A stretch of 64,000 nt of DNA from CAXMMR01 sp965198995 (lineage in GTDB: Bacteria > Pseudomonadota > Alphaproteobacteria > Acetobacterales > Acetobacteraceae), in NCBI GenBank assembly GCA_965198995.1, contig CBDAQG010000002.1, positions 992,001 to 1,056,000 on the forward strand, given 5' to 3'. Each line of letters opens with the position of its first letter. Positions within the stretch are counted from its first letter, which is position 1. A program made the position numbers and the translations under genes. This document shows, in pieces, positions 1-8,355 of this stretch. A model generated the notes under the pieces. That model searched no databases. It saw only the letters and a list, made by a program, of their open reading frames with translations, and was not told the DNA's origin.

Positions 1-1
1 G

Positions 2-454
2 GGCGGTTGCGTGCTGGCCAATCATCCGCCGGCGTTTGACGCGGCCGATGCCGGGCTGGTGCTGCGCGGCGGCAACAACGTGGTGGTGGGGCGCGCCGCC
101 TTCGTGACCTTTGGCGGCGCCTATGCGAGCTGCGCCGGTGGGCAGGCGATCCTGCTGGCCGACACGCCGTATACGCGCTGGCGGCTGGACCGGCTGTATG
201 GCGGCGGCTCGCCAAGGGTGGCGGCGATCGCGGGTGCGCCAGGGTTGCCGGCCGCACCCGGCTACGGGGCGTATGTCCGGCATGCGCGCTGCGGGCCGAC
301 CGGGGGGTTCGAGTTCGACGACTTGGCGGACGGGCAGTATGTGGTCGTGGCCGGGCTGTATGTGCCGGGCGAGCGGCCGGATGACGGGCTGTCGATCCGG
401 CGGGACGTGGCGGTCTATGGCGGCATTGCGAAGTCACTGGTGCTGACGCCTTAA
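2..454 (+). CDS. Hypothetical protein, 5'-truncated by the window edge
   Basis: The reading frame is open from the first base and ends at TAA (452-454), so the N-terminus lies outside the window. About 150 residues are visible. They contain a Gly/Ala-rich stretch and a segment GGFEFDDLADGQYVVVAG that resembles the last strands of a carboxypeptidase-regulatory-like (CNA-B/transthyretin-type) beta domain. That family often sits in exported proteins. No catalytic motif is visible. The frame begins Gly-Gly-Cys, which could belong to a lipobox, but the upstream sequence needed to judge this is missing. A dispersed GC-rich repeat follows directly. Function unknown. Confidence 0.6.
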   Translation, partial: GGCVLANHPPAFDAADAGLVLRGGNNVVVGRAAFVTFGGAYASCAGGQAILLADTPYTRWRLDRLYGGGSPRVAAIAGAPGLPAAPGYGAYVRHARCGPTGGFEFDDLADGQYVVVAGLYVPGERPDDGLSIRRDVAVYGGIAKSLVLTP

Positions 455-460
455 GTGAAG

Positions 461-692
461 GCAAGGCAGGCAAGGGGCTTTGCCCCTTGACCCCACCAAA
501 GCCGCGGCTTTGGAAACATTTACTTAGGTTTTGCCATTGGGCGGCGTGGCTATATTGATAGGCTGCGCAGGCCAAGAAATGGCGCGCTTGAACACCCGTG
601 CCTTATTGATGGGGTCTGTGGCCTCAGGCCCGTCGTGCGAATGCACGCTGCGCGCAACGGGTCGAGGGCAGAGCCCTCGCCTTGCTTAGAGT
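461..692. repeat. GC-rich dispersed repeat, copy 1
   Basis: This fills the gap between the first gene and the convergent epimerase-like gene. It opens with a hairpin (aaggggc-ttt-gcccctt) and a second hairpin (ccaaagcc-gc-ggctttgg). It closes with a third near 667-683 (gagggcagagccctcgcc). Eight related segments occur elsewhere in the window. Copy 1 is closest to the copy near 51.4 kb. The final bases also contain the stop codon (686-688) of the minus-strand gene. The hairpins at the ends of convergent genes could act as transcription terminators. Confidence 0.6.
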
Positions 693-1546
693 TCTGTCTG
701 GAACGTTTCGGCCAGGCCCTGCGCCAGGGGGCGCGGCGAGATGCCGAGTTGTCGCAGGGCGGTGATGTCGAAGGCCTTGTCCTCGATCAATCGCCGCACT
801 TCGTCGGCGCCGATGGTGGGGAGGCCGGGGACGAGGCGGCTGAGGGGTGCGAGCAGGCGTAGGGGCGTGGCGGGCAGGCTGAGCAGGCGGGGTGGTGGCA
901 GTCCGGCCGCCTGGGCGACGGCGCGGACGAAGTCGCGGTAGGGCAAGGGTTGGGGTCCGGCGGCGACTAGGGTGTGTGGGCCGTGCCAGTCGGTGTGGAG
1001 CGCGGCCAGGATTGCCGCGGTGAGGTCGGCCTGGTGGATTGGCTGCACCAGGGCGCGGCCGCCGCCGGGCAGGGGGACGAGCGGCAGCCGGGCGAGCAGG
1101 GCGGCGAGGCGCCGGACGTTGTTCTCGCCTGTGGCGCCGTAGATCATCGTCGGATGGAGCATGACGCCGTCGCGGCCAGAGGCGAGCCAGGCGGCCTCGC
1201 CGGCGAGCACGCCGTTGCCGTGCGCATCGGGCCAGCGGGTGAATTTGCGGGTGCTGCCGAGCAGGACGATCCGGGCGCTGGGCGGGGCGGCGGCGAGCAG
1301 CGCGGCGGCGTTGCGGGCGTGGGCGGTGAGCACGATCCGGGTGGCATCGGCGAGCGCCCGATGCAGGGTGGCCGGATCGCCGAGGTCGGCGACGCGCGCG
1401 GCGGCGGCGAGCCCGGTGGCGGCGTAGCGCGGCAGGCTGCGCACGACCGGGATGAACGGCGTGCCGGCGCGGTGCAACGCCTGGCAGAGCGCCGCGCCGG
1501 AGCGGCCGGAGGCGCCGATGACGTGCACCACGGAGCGGTCGATCAT
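686..1546 (-). CDS. NAD(P)-binding epimerase/NmrA-like protein
   Basis: A 286-residue protein starting at ATG 1546 (MIDRSVVHVIGAS). The N-terminal glycine-rich loop GASGRSG fits the Rossmann nucleotide-binding motif of atypical short-chain dehydrogenases. Further on, LLGSTRKFTRWPD and HPTMIYG resemble the substrate-side motifs of complex I NDUFA9-like or NmrA-like epimerases. The family acts on nucleotide sugars or serves as redox sensors; the substrate cannot be told here. A longer open frame runs upstream through rplM but is an antisense shadow. The gene is divergent from rplM. Its last codons lie in a dispersed repeat. Confidence 0.8.
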   Translation of the reverse strand: MIDRSVVHVIGASGRSGAALCQALHRAGTPFIPVVRSLPRYAATGLAAAARVADLGDPATLHRALADATRIVLTAHARNAAALLAAAPPSARIVLLGSTRKFTRWPDAHGNGVLAGEAAWLASGRDGVMLHPTMIYGATGENNVRRLAALLARLPLVPLPGGGRALVQPIHQADLTAAILAALHTDWHGPHTLVAAGPQPLPYRDFVRAVAQAAGLPPPRLLSLPATPLRLLAPLSRLVPGLPTIGADEVRRLIEDKAFDITALRQLGISPRPLAQGLAETFQTEL

Positions 1547-1560
1547 TGCGGCGGCGATGT

Positions 1561-1619
1561 GTGGTATCGGGCTACCACAATGGGAAATGCTTGACTTGGC
1601 ATGGTGTTGCGTCGATAGG
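1561..1619 (+). promoter_or_regulatory. Candidate rplM promoter region with inverted repeat
   Basis: In the 105-bp divergent gap, TTGACT (1591-1596) is followed after 17 bases by GATAGG (1614-1619), a fair -35 but a weak -10 for sigma-70. Just upstream, GTGGTA and TACCAC (1561-1578) form a 6-bp inverted repeat with a 6-base spacer that could bind a regulator of either gene. Read by eye only. Confidence 0.3.
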
Positions 1620-1651
1620 ACGCTCCTCAAGATGCAAAGACGGACGCTCCC

Positions 1652-2116
1652 ATGAAGACCACGTTGTCGCTCAAGCCGGCGGAGGTGTCCAAGGGCTGGG
1701 TGCTGATCGACGCCGAAGGGTTGGTGCTTGGCCGCCTCGCCTCGGTGATCGCCAACCGGCTGCGCGGCAAGCACAAGCCGCAATTCACCCCGCATGTCGA
1801 TTGCGGCGACAACGTCGTGGTGATCAATGCGGAGAAGGTGAAGCTCACCGGCAAGAAGGCCGAGGACGAGCTGTTCTATTACCACACCGGCTACGCCGGC
1901 GGCATCAAGCAGCGGACGGTGCGGCAGCGGCTGGACGGGGCGAACCCTGGCGACGTGGTCGAGAAGGCGGTCGAGCGGATGATCACGCGCGGGCCGTTGC
2001 AGCGCAAGCAGATGAAGCATCTGCACATCTATGCCGGCACCGCGCATCCGCATGACGGGCAGAAGCCGGCGACGCTCGACGTCGGCGCCATGAACCCGAA
2101 GAACAAGAGGGGCTGA
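1652..2116 (+). CDS. rplM: 50S ribosomal protein L13
   Basis: A 154-residue protein, full length for bacterial L13. Recognisable family segments are KGWVLIDAEGLVLGRLAS near the start, LRGKHKPQFTPHVDCGDNVV, then KLTGKK and the C-terminal LHIYAGTAHPHDGQKP. L13 is an early assembly protein of the large subunit, binding 23S rRNA. The start ATG 1652 gives the expected N-terminus. rpsI follows after 4 bp, the usual rplM-rpsI operon of bacteria. Confidence 0.97.
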   Translation: MKTTLSLKPAEVSKGWVLIDAEGLVLGRLASVIANRLRGKHKPQFTPHVDCGDNVVVINAEKVKLTGKKAEDELFYYHTGYAGGIKQRTVRQRLDGANPGDVVEKAVERMITRGPLQRKQMKHLHIYAGTAHPHDGQKPATLDVGAMNPKNKRG

Positions 2117-2120
2117 GCCC

Positions 2121-2615
2121 ATGTCAGAGACACGCACCCTCGCCGACCTCGGTTCGCTGGTCGACGCCGCCGCGCTCGCCGGGCCGGGGCAGGCCGAGGC
2201 GCCACGTTACGAGGCCAAGCGCGACGCGCAGGGACGCTCCTACGCGACCGGGCGGCGCAAGAATGCCGTTGCCCGGGTGTGGATCCGGCCGGGCCGCGGC
2301 GAGATCGAGGTGAACGGCAAGACGGTGACGGCGTATTTCGCCCGACCGGTGCTGCGGATGCTGATCACGCAGCCGTTCCTGGTCGCCGACCGCTATAACC
2401 AGTTCGACGTGTTCTGCACTGTGGTGGGCGGCGGGCTGTCCGGGCAGGCGGGGGCGGTGCGGCACGGCATCAGCCGGGCGCTAACGCATTACGAGCCGAA
2501 CCTGCGGCCGATCCTGAAGGTGGCCGGGTTCCTGACCCGCGATAGCCGGGTGGTGGAGCGCAAGAAGTACGGGCGGGCGAAGGCTCGGCGGTCGTTCCAG
2601 TTCTCCAAGCGATAA
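2121..2615 (+). CDS. rpsI: 30S ribosomal protein S9
   Basis: A 164-residue protein. The S9 core begins near residue 39 with YATGRRKNAVARVW and ends in the basic tail KKYGRAKARRSFQFSKR, whose terminal KR reaches the P site in the ribosome. The roughly 35-residue N-terminal extension before the core is common in alphaproteobacterial S9. The gene is co-transcribed with rplM. A dispersed repeat begins directly after the stop and may terminate the operon. Confidence 0.97.
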   Translation: MSETRTLADLGSLVDAAALAGPGQAEAPRYEAKRDAQGRSYATGRRKNAVARVWIRPGRGEIEVNGKTVTAYFARPVLRMLITQPFLVADRYNQFDVFCTVVGGGLSGQAGAVRHGISRALTHYEPNLRPILKVAGFLTRDSRVVERKKYGRAKARRSFQFSKR

Positions 2616-2855
2616 GGGAAGGAAGGCCAGGGCGCTGCCCTGGACCTGTCACGCGTTAGTGTGCATTCGCACGACGGGAAGCGGCGCCCCCAGACCCGCA
2701 TCCGTAAGAGTCCAGGCGCTCGTCTTGACTTGGCGAAGCCGATCAATCCTGTTCCCAAGGCGCCGCCTCGCCGCGAGATCATGAATAAGGAATGGATTTT
2801 AAAGGCTCCGCCTTTAATGGGGTCCAGGGGCAAAGCCCCTGGCCTTCCTTCCTAG
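2616..2855. repeat. GC-rich dispersed repeat, copy 2, with inverted ends
   Basis: About 240 bp between rpsI and argC. The left end reads ggaaggccagggcgctgccc and the right end ggggcaaagcccctggcctt. Each end is itself a hairpin, and the two are inverted relative to each other. An inner hairpin aaaggctccgccttt (about 2800-2815) precedes the right end. The interior (cccagacccgcatccgtaag) recurs in the copies near 10.9 and 17.65 kb. No protein is encoded. The inverted ends and dispersal suggest a MITE-like element or an extended REP/BIME-type repeat. Confidence 0.65.
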
Positions 2856-2862
2856 AGGCGCC

Positions 2863-3780
2863 ATGACCGCAGCGGTGTTCATCGACGGTGAGGCCGGCAC
2901 CACCGGGCTTGGTATTCGCCAGCGGTTGGCCGCCGTGCCTGGGATCCGGCTGCTGACGATTGATCCCGAGCGTCGCAAGGATCTGGCGGCGCGGCGGGAG
3001 ATGATGGAGCGGGCGGAGCTGGTGGTGCTTTGCCTGCCGGATGAGGCGGCGCGGGAGGCGGTGACGATGGCGGCCGGGCTGGCGCGTCCGCCGAGGCTGC
3101 TGGACGCCAGCACGGCGCATCGGACGGATCCGGACTGGATTTATGGGTTTGCCGAGCTGGCGCCGGGGCAGGCGGGCGCGATCGCGGCGGCGCGGCGGGT
3201 GAGCAATCCTGGGTGCTATCCGACCGGGGCGGTGGCGCTGCTGCGGCCGTTGGTGGAGGCTGGGTTGCTGCCGGTCGGCTATCCGGTGACGGTCAACGCG
3301 GTGAGCGGCTATTCGGGCGGCGGGCGCTCGATGATCGAGGCGTATGAGGCGGCGGAGCTTGCCGATGCGCCGGCGTTCTCGATTTATGGGCTGGGGCTTG
3401 AGCATAAGCACGTGCCGGAGCTGATGGCGTTCGCGCGGCTGCAGCGGCGCCCGGTGTTCGTGCCGTCGGTCGGGCATTTTCGCCAGGGCATGCTGGTTTC
3501 GATACCGTTGCATCTTGACCTGCTCGAGCCGGGTGCGACGGGGGCGGCGCTGCAGGAGGTGCTGCGCGATTGGTATGCGGGCACGGCGGTCGAGGTGCTG
3601 CCGCTGGGCGGTGTGGGCACGTTGGAGCCGGAGGCGCTGAACGGGACCGACCGGCTGGAGCTGGGGGTCTATGCCAACGAGGCGCAGCGGCATGCGCTGC
3701 TGGTGGCCCGGCTGGACAATCTCGGCAAGGGGGCGTCGGGCGCGGCGGTGCAGAACATTCGGCTGATGCTGGGTGTGTAG
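2863..3780 (+). CDS. argC: N-acetyl-gamma-glutamyl-phosphate reductase (type 2)
   Basis: A 305-residue enzyme of arginine biosynthesis. It makes N-acetylglutamate semialdehyde by NADPH-dependent reduction of the acyl phosphate. The N-terminal loop DGEAGTTGLGIRQRL fits the short type 2 class of about 305-320 residues. The catalytic Cys is residue 118 in SNPGCYPTGA. The motif SGYSGGGRSMIE and the late KGASGAAVQN are also typical. In many alphaproteobacteria argC follows rplM-rpsI, as here. Start ATG 2863 follows the repeat's end by only about 8 bp, so translation signals abut the repeat. Confidence 0.95.
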   Translation: MTAAVFIDGEAGTTGLGIRQRLAAVPGIRLLTIDPERRKDLAARREMMERAELVVLCLPDEAAREAVTMAAGLARPPRLLDASTAHRTDPDWIYGFAELAPGQAGAIAAARRVSNPGCYPTGAVALLRPLVEAGLLPVGYPVTVNAVSGYSGGGRSMIEAYEAAELADAPAFSIYGLGLEHKHVPELMAFARLQRRPVFVPSVGHFRQGMLVSIPLHLDLLEPGATGAALQEVLRDWYAGTAVEVLPLGGVGTLEPEALNGTDRLELGVYANEAQRHALLVARLDNLGKGASGAAVQNIRLMLGV

Positions 3781-3803
3781 GGTTGGGCGTGTTGGGGTGG
3801 CAG

Positions 3804-4328
3804 ATGATCTATGCGCTTGACGGCATGGCGCCGAGGATTGATCCGAGTGCGTGGATTGCGCCCAACGCGGTGGTGATTGGCGACGTGGAGATCGGCGCCG
3901 GGGCGAGCGTGTGGTTCGGCGTGGTGCTGCGCGGCGACACCAACCTGATCCACATCGGCGCCCGCTCGAACGTGCAGGACAATGCGGTGGTGCATGTGAA
4001 CCCGGCGGCCGAGCATCGCTGCTGGATCGGCGACGACGTGCTGGTCGGGCATGCCGCCATCGTGCATGGCTGCACGCTGGAGGACGGCGCCTTTGTCGGC
4101 ATGGGGGCGACGGTGCTGGACGGGGCGGTGATCGAGGGCGGCGGGGTGCTGGCGGCGGGGGCATTGCTGTCGCCGAACAAGCGGCTGCCGGCGGGCGAGC
4201 TGTGGGCGGGGGCGCCGGCGCGGCGGGTGCGCGACCTCAGCGCCGAGGAGCGCGCGACGTTCGGCCTGGGCGCGCCGAGCTATGCCGAGAACGCACGGCG
4301 CTTTGGCCGCGGGTTGCGGGAGGTTTAG
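3804..4328 (+). CDS. Gamma-carbonic-anhydrase-like left-handed beta-helix protein
   Basis: A 174-residue protein of the gamma-CA/PaaY/YrdA family. Imperfect hexapeptide repeats run from IDPSAWIAPNAVVIGDVEIG through GVLAAGALLSPNKRLPAG. The zinc-ligand histidine region (VVHVN, then VGHAAIVHGC) is present. Such proteins form trimers and bind zinc; some hydrate CO2, others are thioesterases or have no known activity. The start ATG 3804 was chosen because it gives the usual MIYALDG N-terminus. It begins 24 bp after argC and is followed after 3 bp by the next gene, so the three are probably one operon. Confidence 0.9.
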   Translation: MIYALDGMAPRIDPSAWIAPNAVVIGDVEIGAGASVWFGVVLRGDTNLIHIGARSNVQDNAVVHVNPAAEHRCWIGDDVLVGHAAIVHGCTLEDGAFVGMGATVLDGAVIEGGGVLAAGALLSPNKRLPAGELWAGAPARRVRDLSAEERATFGLGAPSYAENARRFGRGLREV

Positions 4329-4331
4329 GGC

Positions 4332-4637
4332 ATGACGATGAGCCTTGCCGTGTTGCGCGACAGCCTGGCGGCGGACGGGCCGCCGGCGGGGCTCGACCTG
4401 GCGCTGGAAAGTCTGTGGTGGGCGGGGCACGGCGACTGGGAGCGGGCGCATCTCTGCGCCCAGGACGGCGAGGGCGACCCGCGATGCGACTGGGTGCATG
4501 CCTATCTGCACCGGGTGGAGGGTGACGCGGCGAACGCCGGCTACTGGTACCGGCGGGCCGGCAAGGCGGTGGCCAGCCAGCCGCCGGAGACCGAATGGGC
4601 GGAGATCGTGCAGGGGTTGCTGTCGCCTTCGCGGTGA
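4332..4637 (+). CDS. Small conserved hypothetical protein
   Basis: A 101-residue soluble protein rich in Trp and aromatic positions (ALESLWWAGHGDWERAH, then DWVHAYLHRVEGD and ANAGYWYRRAG). The helical pattern resembles one TPR-like hairpin pair. Similar short proteins are known in alphaproteobacteria without an assigned role. It starts 3 bp after the gamma-CA-like gene and looks co-translated with it. The convergent phaC side begins about 15 bp downstream. Function unknown. Confidence 0.75.
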   Translation: MTMSLAVLRDSLAADGPPAGLDLALESLWWAGHGDWERAHLCAQDGEGDPRCDWVHAYLHRVEGDAANAGYWYRRAGKAVASQPPETEWAEIVQGLLSPSR

Positions 4638-4649
4638 CGGCGACCGGCG

Positions 4650-4802
4650 CTACATCGGCGTTTCGGTGGCGGGCGCGTGCAGGGCGGCGATGTGGCGCTT
4701 GACGATCAGCGACGTCTCGGCGGCGAGGGTGATGCCCTGACGGGCGGCGATGGCGCGCAGCTTGTCGCCGACGAGCGGGTGGGCGTGCAGCTTGCGGGCG
4801 GG
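4650..4802 (-). other. Open, start-less reading frame downstream of phaC
   Basis: Right after the phaC stop, the minus strand holds about 50 codons in another frame (ARKLHAHPLVGDKL, then AIAARQGITLAAETSLIVKR) ending at TAG (4650-4652). The composition looks protein-like and helical. No ATG, GTG or TTG precedes it at a sensible place; the frame enters from within phaC. It may be a remnant of a gene, a small protein with a non-standard start, or chance. Confidence 0.2.
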
Positions 4803-4804
4803 CC

Positions 4805-6892
4805 TTACTTCTCCAGTACGTAGCGGCCGGGGGCGTCCATCAGCGGCGGATGGGCCTTGCTGCCGAGCCGGGGCGGCTTGACCTTGGCGCCGGAGCGGGC
4901 GGCGAGCCAGGCGGCCCAGTCGGTCCACCAGCTGCCGTCCGTGGCGGTGGCTTGCTGGCGCCAGGTGGCGGCGCTGTCGGCCATGCTGGCGGCGCTGTCG
5001 GTGGCGGCGGTGGTCCAGTAGGTGCCCTTGCCGCCGGGCGGGTTGATCATGCCGGCGACGTGGCCGGAGGAGGCGAGGACGTAGCGGACCTCGCCGCCGA
5101 AGAGCTGGGTGGCGCGCCAGGCGGAGGACCACGGCACGATGTGGTCCTTCTCGGCGCCGACCGCATAGACCGGCAGGGTGACGCGCGCGAGGTCCAGCGT
5201 CTCGTCCATCAGGCGCACGCGGTCGGGCTGGATCAGGTTGTTCTCGGTGTAGGTCTGGCGGAGGTACCAGGTGTGGGCGGCGCGGGCCATCCGGGTTTCG
5301 TCGGCGTTCCAGGACAGGATGTCGAAGGCGGCCGGCTTCTCGCCCATCAGGTAGTTGTTGACGACGTTGGCCCAGATCAGGTCGTTGGAGCGCAGCAGGC
5401 TGAACATGTTGGACATCTGGCGGCCGTCGAGGTAGCCGCGCTCGAGCATCTGGCGCTCGACCAGGTCCATGCTGTCCTCGCCGAGGAACATCGCGGTGTC
5501 GCCGACCTGGGCGAAGTCCTGCAGCGACACCATGAGGGTCGCCGAGACGAAGCGGTGGTCGCCGCGCTTGGCGAGCCACGCCAGCGCCATCGAGAGCATG
5601 GTGCCGCCGATGCAGTAGCCCATGACGTTGAGCCGCGGCGCGCGGGTGATCTGGCGCACGATGTCGCTGGCGGCGAGGCAGCCGAGGCGGACGTAGTCCT
5701 CGAAGCCGGTGGCCTCCATCGCGGCGTCCGGGTTGCGCCAGGAGACGACGAAGACGGTGAAGCCTTGCGCCACCAGCCAGCGGATCATGCTGTTTTTAGG
5801 CTGCAGGTCGAGGATGTAGAACTTGTTGATCCAGGGCGGCAGCACCAGCAGCGGCACGGCGTGCACGCTGGGCGTGCTCGGGGCGTACTGGATCAGCTCG
5901 ATCAGCGCGTCGCGGTGGACGACTTGGCCGGGGGTGAGGGCGAGGTTGCGGCCGGGGGCGAAGGCGTCGGCGTCGGTGATCGACAGGCGGCCCTCGCGCA
6001 GGTCGGCGAGCAGGTGGCGCAGGCCGTCGGCGAGGCTGCCGCCGCCGGTCTCGACGGCGCGGCGCATCGCCGCCGGGTTGGAGAGCAGCGCCAGCGAGGG
6101 GCTGGTGGCGTCGATGAACTGGCGCAGGTGGAAGCGGACGCGCGGGCGCTCGGCGGCGGGCACGGCGGCCAGGCGCTCGGGCTCGGCGAGCCAGTCGGCG
6201 GCGAGGAGATAAAGGTCGCGCAGGCTGCGGAAGGCCGGGTTGGAGTGCCACTCGGGGGCGGCGAAGCGCTTGTCGGAGCGGGCGTCCGGGCGGGGGCTCG
6301 GGCCCGGCGCGGCCGGCAGGCCCAGCCAGCGCTGACCGGCCTCGCCCCAAGCCGCCATCGCGCTGCTCCACATGCTGGCCTGCAGGCGGGCGAGCGAGGC
6401 GAGCGCGTCGGCCGGCCGCTCCAGCGTGCCGAGCCAGACGAGGCGCAGGCTGCGCGCGATCTCGGCCCAGTTGACGGGCACGATGTCGCGCAGCGGGTTG
6501 GCGTTCCAGGCCTGGTCGAGCGCCTGGAGGAGGGGATCGCGCTCCAGGCTTTGGCGGAGCTGCTGCACGCTGGCGGCGAGCATGGCGCCGATGGCCTGGT
6601 CGGCGGTGTTCGCTGACGCCTGTTCGGCGGTGTCCGCTGACGCCTGATCGGCGGTGTCCGCTGACGCCTGATCGGCGGTGTTCGTTGACGCCTGATCGGC
6701 GTCGGGGGCCGGGGCGGCGGCGGGGGGCGGCTGGCTGATCGCTGCCAGCGAGTTCGCCCAGGTGGCCCAGAGCGCCATCGCGCCGGTGGCGTCGGCCAGG
6801 CTCGGCCAGGCCGCCCTGGGTTCGGCAGTCGGATCGGCGGTTCGGCCGGCGGTCGGATCCGCGTCTGGCGGCGGCGCGCTTGCACTCGACAT
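4805..6892 (-). CDS. phaC: Class I poly(3-hydroxyalkanoate) synthase
   Basis: A 695-residue polymerase that joins hydroxyacyl-CoA into PHA granules. The lipase-like box GYCIGG places the nucleophile at Cys427. The catalytic Asp lies in VGAEKDHIVPW and the His in SGHVAGMINPP. The N-terminal PhaC domain (SNPAFRSLRDLY onward) is also present. The protein is about 100 residues longer than typical class I enzymes. The excess is an Ala/Pro-rich N-terminus holding four copies of an 8-residue repeat (DQASADTA-like, encoded near 6600-6700). No phaA, phaB, phaR or phasin gene is adjacent. The gene diverges from pyrC. Confidence 0.95.
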   Translation of the reverse strand: MSSASAPPPDADPTAGRTADPTAEPRAAWPSLADATGAMALWATWANSLAAISQPPPAAAPAPDADQASTNTADQASADTADQASADTAEQASANTADQAIGAMLAASVQQLRQSLERDPLLQALDQAWNANPLRDIVPVNWAEIARSLRLVWLGTLERPADALASLARLQASMWSSAMAAWGEAGQRWLGLPAAPGPSPRPDARSDKRFAAPEWHSNPAFRSLRDLYLLAADWLAEPERLAAVPAAERPRVRFHLRQFIDATSPSLALLSNPAAMRRAVETGGGSLADGLRHLLADLREGRLSITDADAFAPGRNLALTPGQVVHRDALIELIQYAPSTPSVHAVPLLVLPPWINKFYILDLQPKNSMIRWLVAQGFTVFVVSWRNPDAAMEATGFEDYVRLGCLAASDIVRQITRAPRLNVMGYCIGGTMLSMALAWLAKRGDHRFVSATLMVSLQDFAQVGDTAMFLGEDSMDLVERQMLERGYLDGRQMSNMFSLLRSNDLIWANVVNNYLMGEKPAAFDILSWNADETRMARAAHTWYLRQTYTENNLIQPDRVRLMDETLDLARVTLPVYAVGAEKDHIVPWSSAWRATQLFGGEVRYVLASSGHVAGMINPPGGKGTYWTTAATDSAASMADSAATWRQQATATDGSWWTDWAAWLAARSGAKVKPPRLGSKAHPPLMDAPGRYVLEK
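6602..6700 (-). repeat. 24-bp in-frame tandem repeat inside phaC
   Basis: Four near-identical 24-bp units encode DQASTNTA, DQASADTA, DQASADTA and EQASANTA in the variable N-terminus of the PHA synthase. The period keeps frame. Differences between units are mostly single bases, so the array looks recent or actively homogenised. Confidence 0.75.
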
Positions 6893-7029
6893 TGCCTGCC
6901 TCCCTGCTATCCCATGCCGTCGCGAGCGTCAGACGCCGCGGTCCGGCAGCCTGCGCATGCGTGGTTTGACCAGGCAAGCGTGCGTGCCCGCGCGCCCCGC
7001 GATGACGCCGTCCGGCTTCGGAGGATATC

Positions 7030-8355
7030 GTGTCCGCGCATTACGATCTGCTGATCACCGGCGGCACCTGCGTGTTGCCATGGGGCGAGGCGGCGGCCGA
7101 CATCGGCATCAGCGACGGGCGCATCGCCTGGATCGGCGTGGGCGCAGGGGCGGTCAGCGCCGACCACACGGTGGATGCGCGCGGGCTGCACGTGCTGCCC
7201 GGCCTGATCGACCCGCATGTGCATCTGCGCGACCCGGGCGACCGTGGCGTCGAGAGCCTCGGCAGCGGCACCCGGGGGGCGGTGCTGGGCGGGCTTACCT
7301 GCGTGTTCGACATGCCCAACACCAGCCCGGCGATCACCGATGCGGCGCGGGTTGGCTGGAAGCAGGCCTATGCGGAGCGGGAGGCGTGGTGCGATGTCGG
7401 CCTCTATGTCGGCGCGACCAAGGCGAACATCGACAGCCTGGCCGAGCTGGAGCTGATGGACGGGGTGGCGGCGGTCAAGGTGTTCGCCGGCAGCTCCACC
7501 GGCGACCTGCTGGTCGAGGACGACGCCTCGATCGAGGCGGTGCTGCGGGCGGGGCGGCGGCGGGTCGCCTTTCACAGCGAGGACGAGTATCGGCTGCAGG
7601 CGCGGCGGGAGCTGTTCAGGACCGGCGAGCCGTATCGCACCCACATGGAGTGGCGCGACCCGGAATGCGCTTTCCTCGGCACGCGGCGGATCATGGCGCT
7701 GACCAGGATCACCGGGCGGCCGACGCACATCCTGCACGTCTCGACCGCCGAGGAGCTGGAGTATCTGCAGGCGTTCCGCGACGTCGCGACGGTCGAGGTG
7801 CTGGTCAACCATCTGACGCAGGTCGGGCCGGAGTGCTACGACGCGCTCGGCGGCTACGCGGTGATGAACCCGCCGATCCGCGACCGGCGGCACTACGAAG
7901 CCGCCTGGGAGGCGGTGCGCGACGGGCGGGTGGACACGGTGGGCTCGGACCATGCCCCGCATTCGCGCGCGGCCAAGCAGCGGCCGTGGCCGGAGTGCGC
8001 CGCCGGGCTCACGGGGGTGCAGACGCTGGTGCCGCTGATGCTCGACCACGTGGCGGCGGGGCGGCTGACGCTCGGGCGGATGGTCGACCTGATGAGCGCC
8101 GGGCCGGCGCGGGTCTACGGGCTGCTGTGCAAGGGGCGGCTGGCCAGCGGCTATGACGGGGACCTCACGCTGGTGGATTTGCGGCGGCGGCGGCGGATCG
8201 AGCAGGCCTGGATCGCCTCGCCGGTGCAGTGGACGCCGTTCGAGGGGCGCGAGGTCACCGGATGGCCGGTGATGACGGTGGTGCGCGGGCAGGTGGTGAT
8301 GCGGGAGGATGAGGTGCTCGGGGAGCCGGTCGGGCGGCTGGCACGGTTTGGGTGA
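7030..8355 (+). CDS. pyrC: Dihydroorotase (class I amidohydrolase type)
   Basis: A 441-residue metal-dependent amidohydrolase. The HxH pair is His63/His65 in DPHVHLRDPG. The probable carboxylated Lys is in AAVKVFAGSSTGDL. Later metal and catalytic motifs are FHSEDE, HILHVSTAEE and GSDHAPH. This is consistent with dihydroorotase of pyrimidine synthesis. Related hydantoinase/allantoinase members exist, but FAGSSTGDL and the overall length favour dihydroorotase. The GTG start at 7030 is supported by GGAGG at 7020-7024, 5 bp upstream. No other pyr gene is near. Confidence 0.88.
   Translation: MSAHYDLLITGGTCVLPWGEAAADIGISDGRIAWIGVGAGAVSADHTVDARGLHVLPGLIDPHVHLRDPGDRGVESLGSGTRGAVLGGLTCVFDMPNTSPAITDAARVGWKQAYAEREAWCDVGLYVGATKANIDSLAELELMDGVAAVKVFAGSSTGDLLVEDDASIEAVLRAGRRRVAFHSEDEYRLQARRELFRTGEPYRTHMEWRDPECAFLGTRRIMALTRITGRPTHILHVSTAEELEYLQAFRDVATVEVLVNHLTQVGPECYDALGGYAVMNPPIRDRRHYEAAWEAVRDGRVDTVGSDHAPHSRAAKQRPWPECAAGLTGVQTLVPLMLDHVAAGRLTLGRMVDLMSAGPARVYGLLCKGRLASGYDGDLTLVDLRRRRRIEQAWIASPVQWTPFEGREVTGWPVMTVVRGQVVMREDEVLGEPVGRLARFG

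Noticed and set aside
4850..6616. 588-codon plus-strand frame opposite phaC
   Set aside because: It is an antisense shadow produced by GC-rich third positions; the minus strand has the full PHA synthase with all catalytic motifs, and the shadow has low-complexity Gly/Ala/Val composition.
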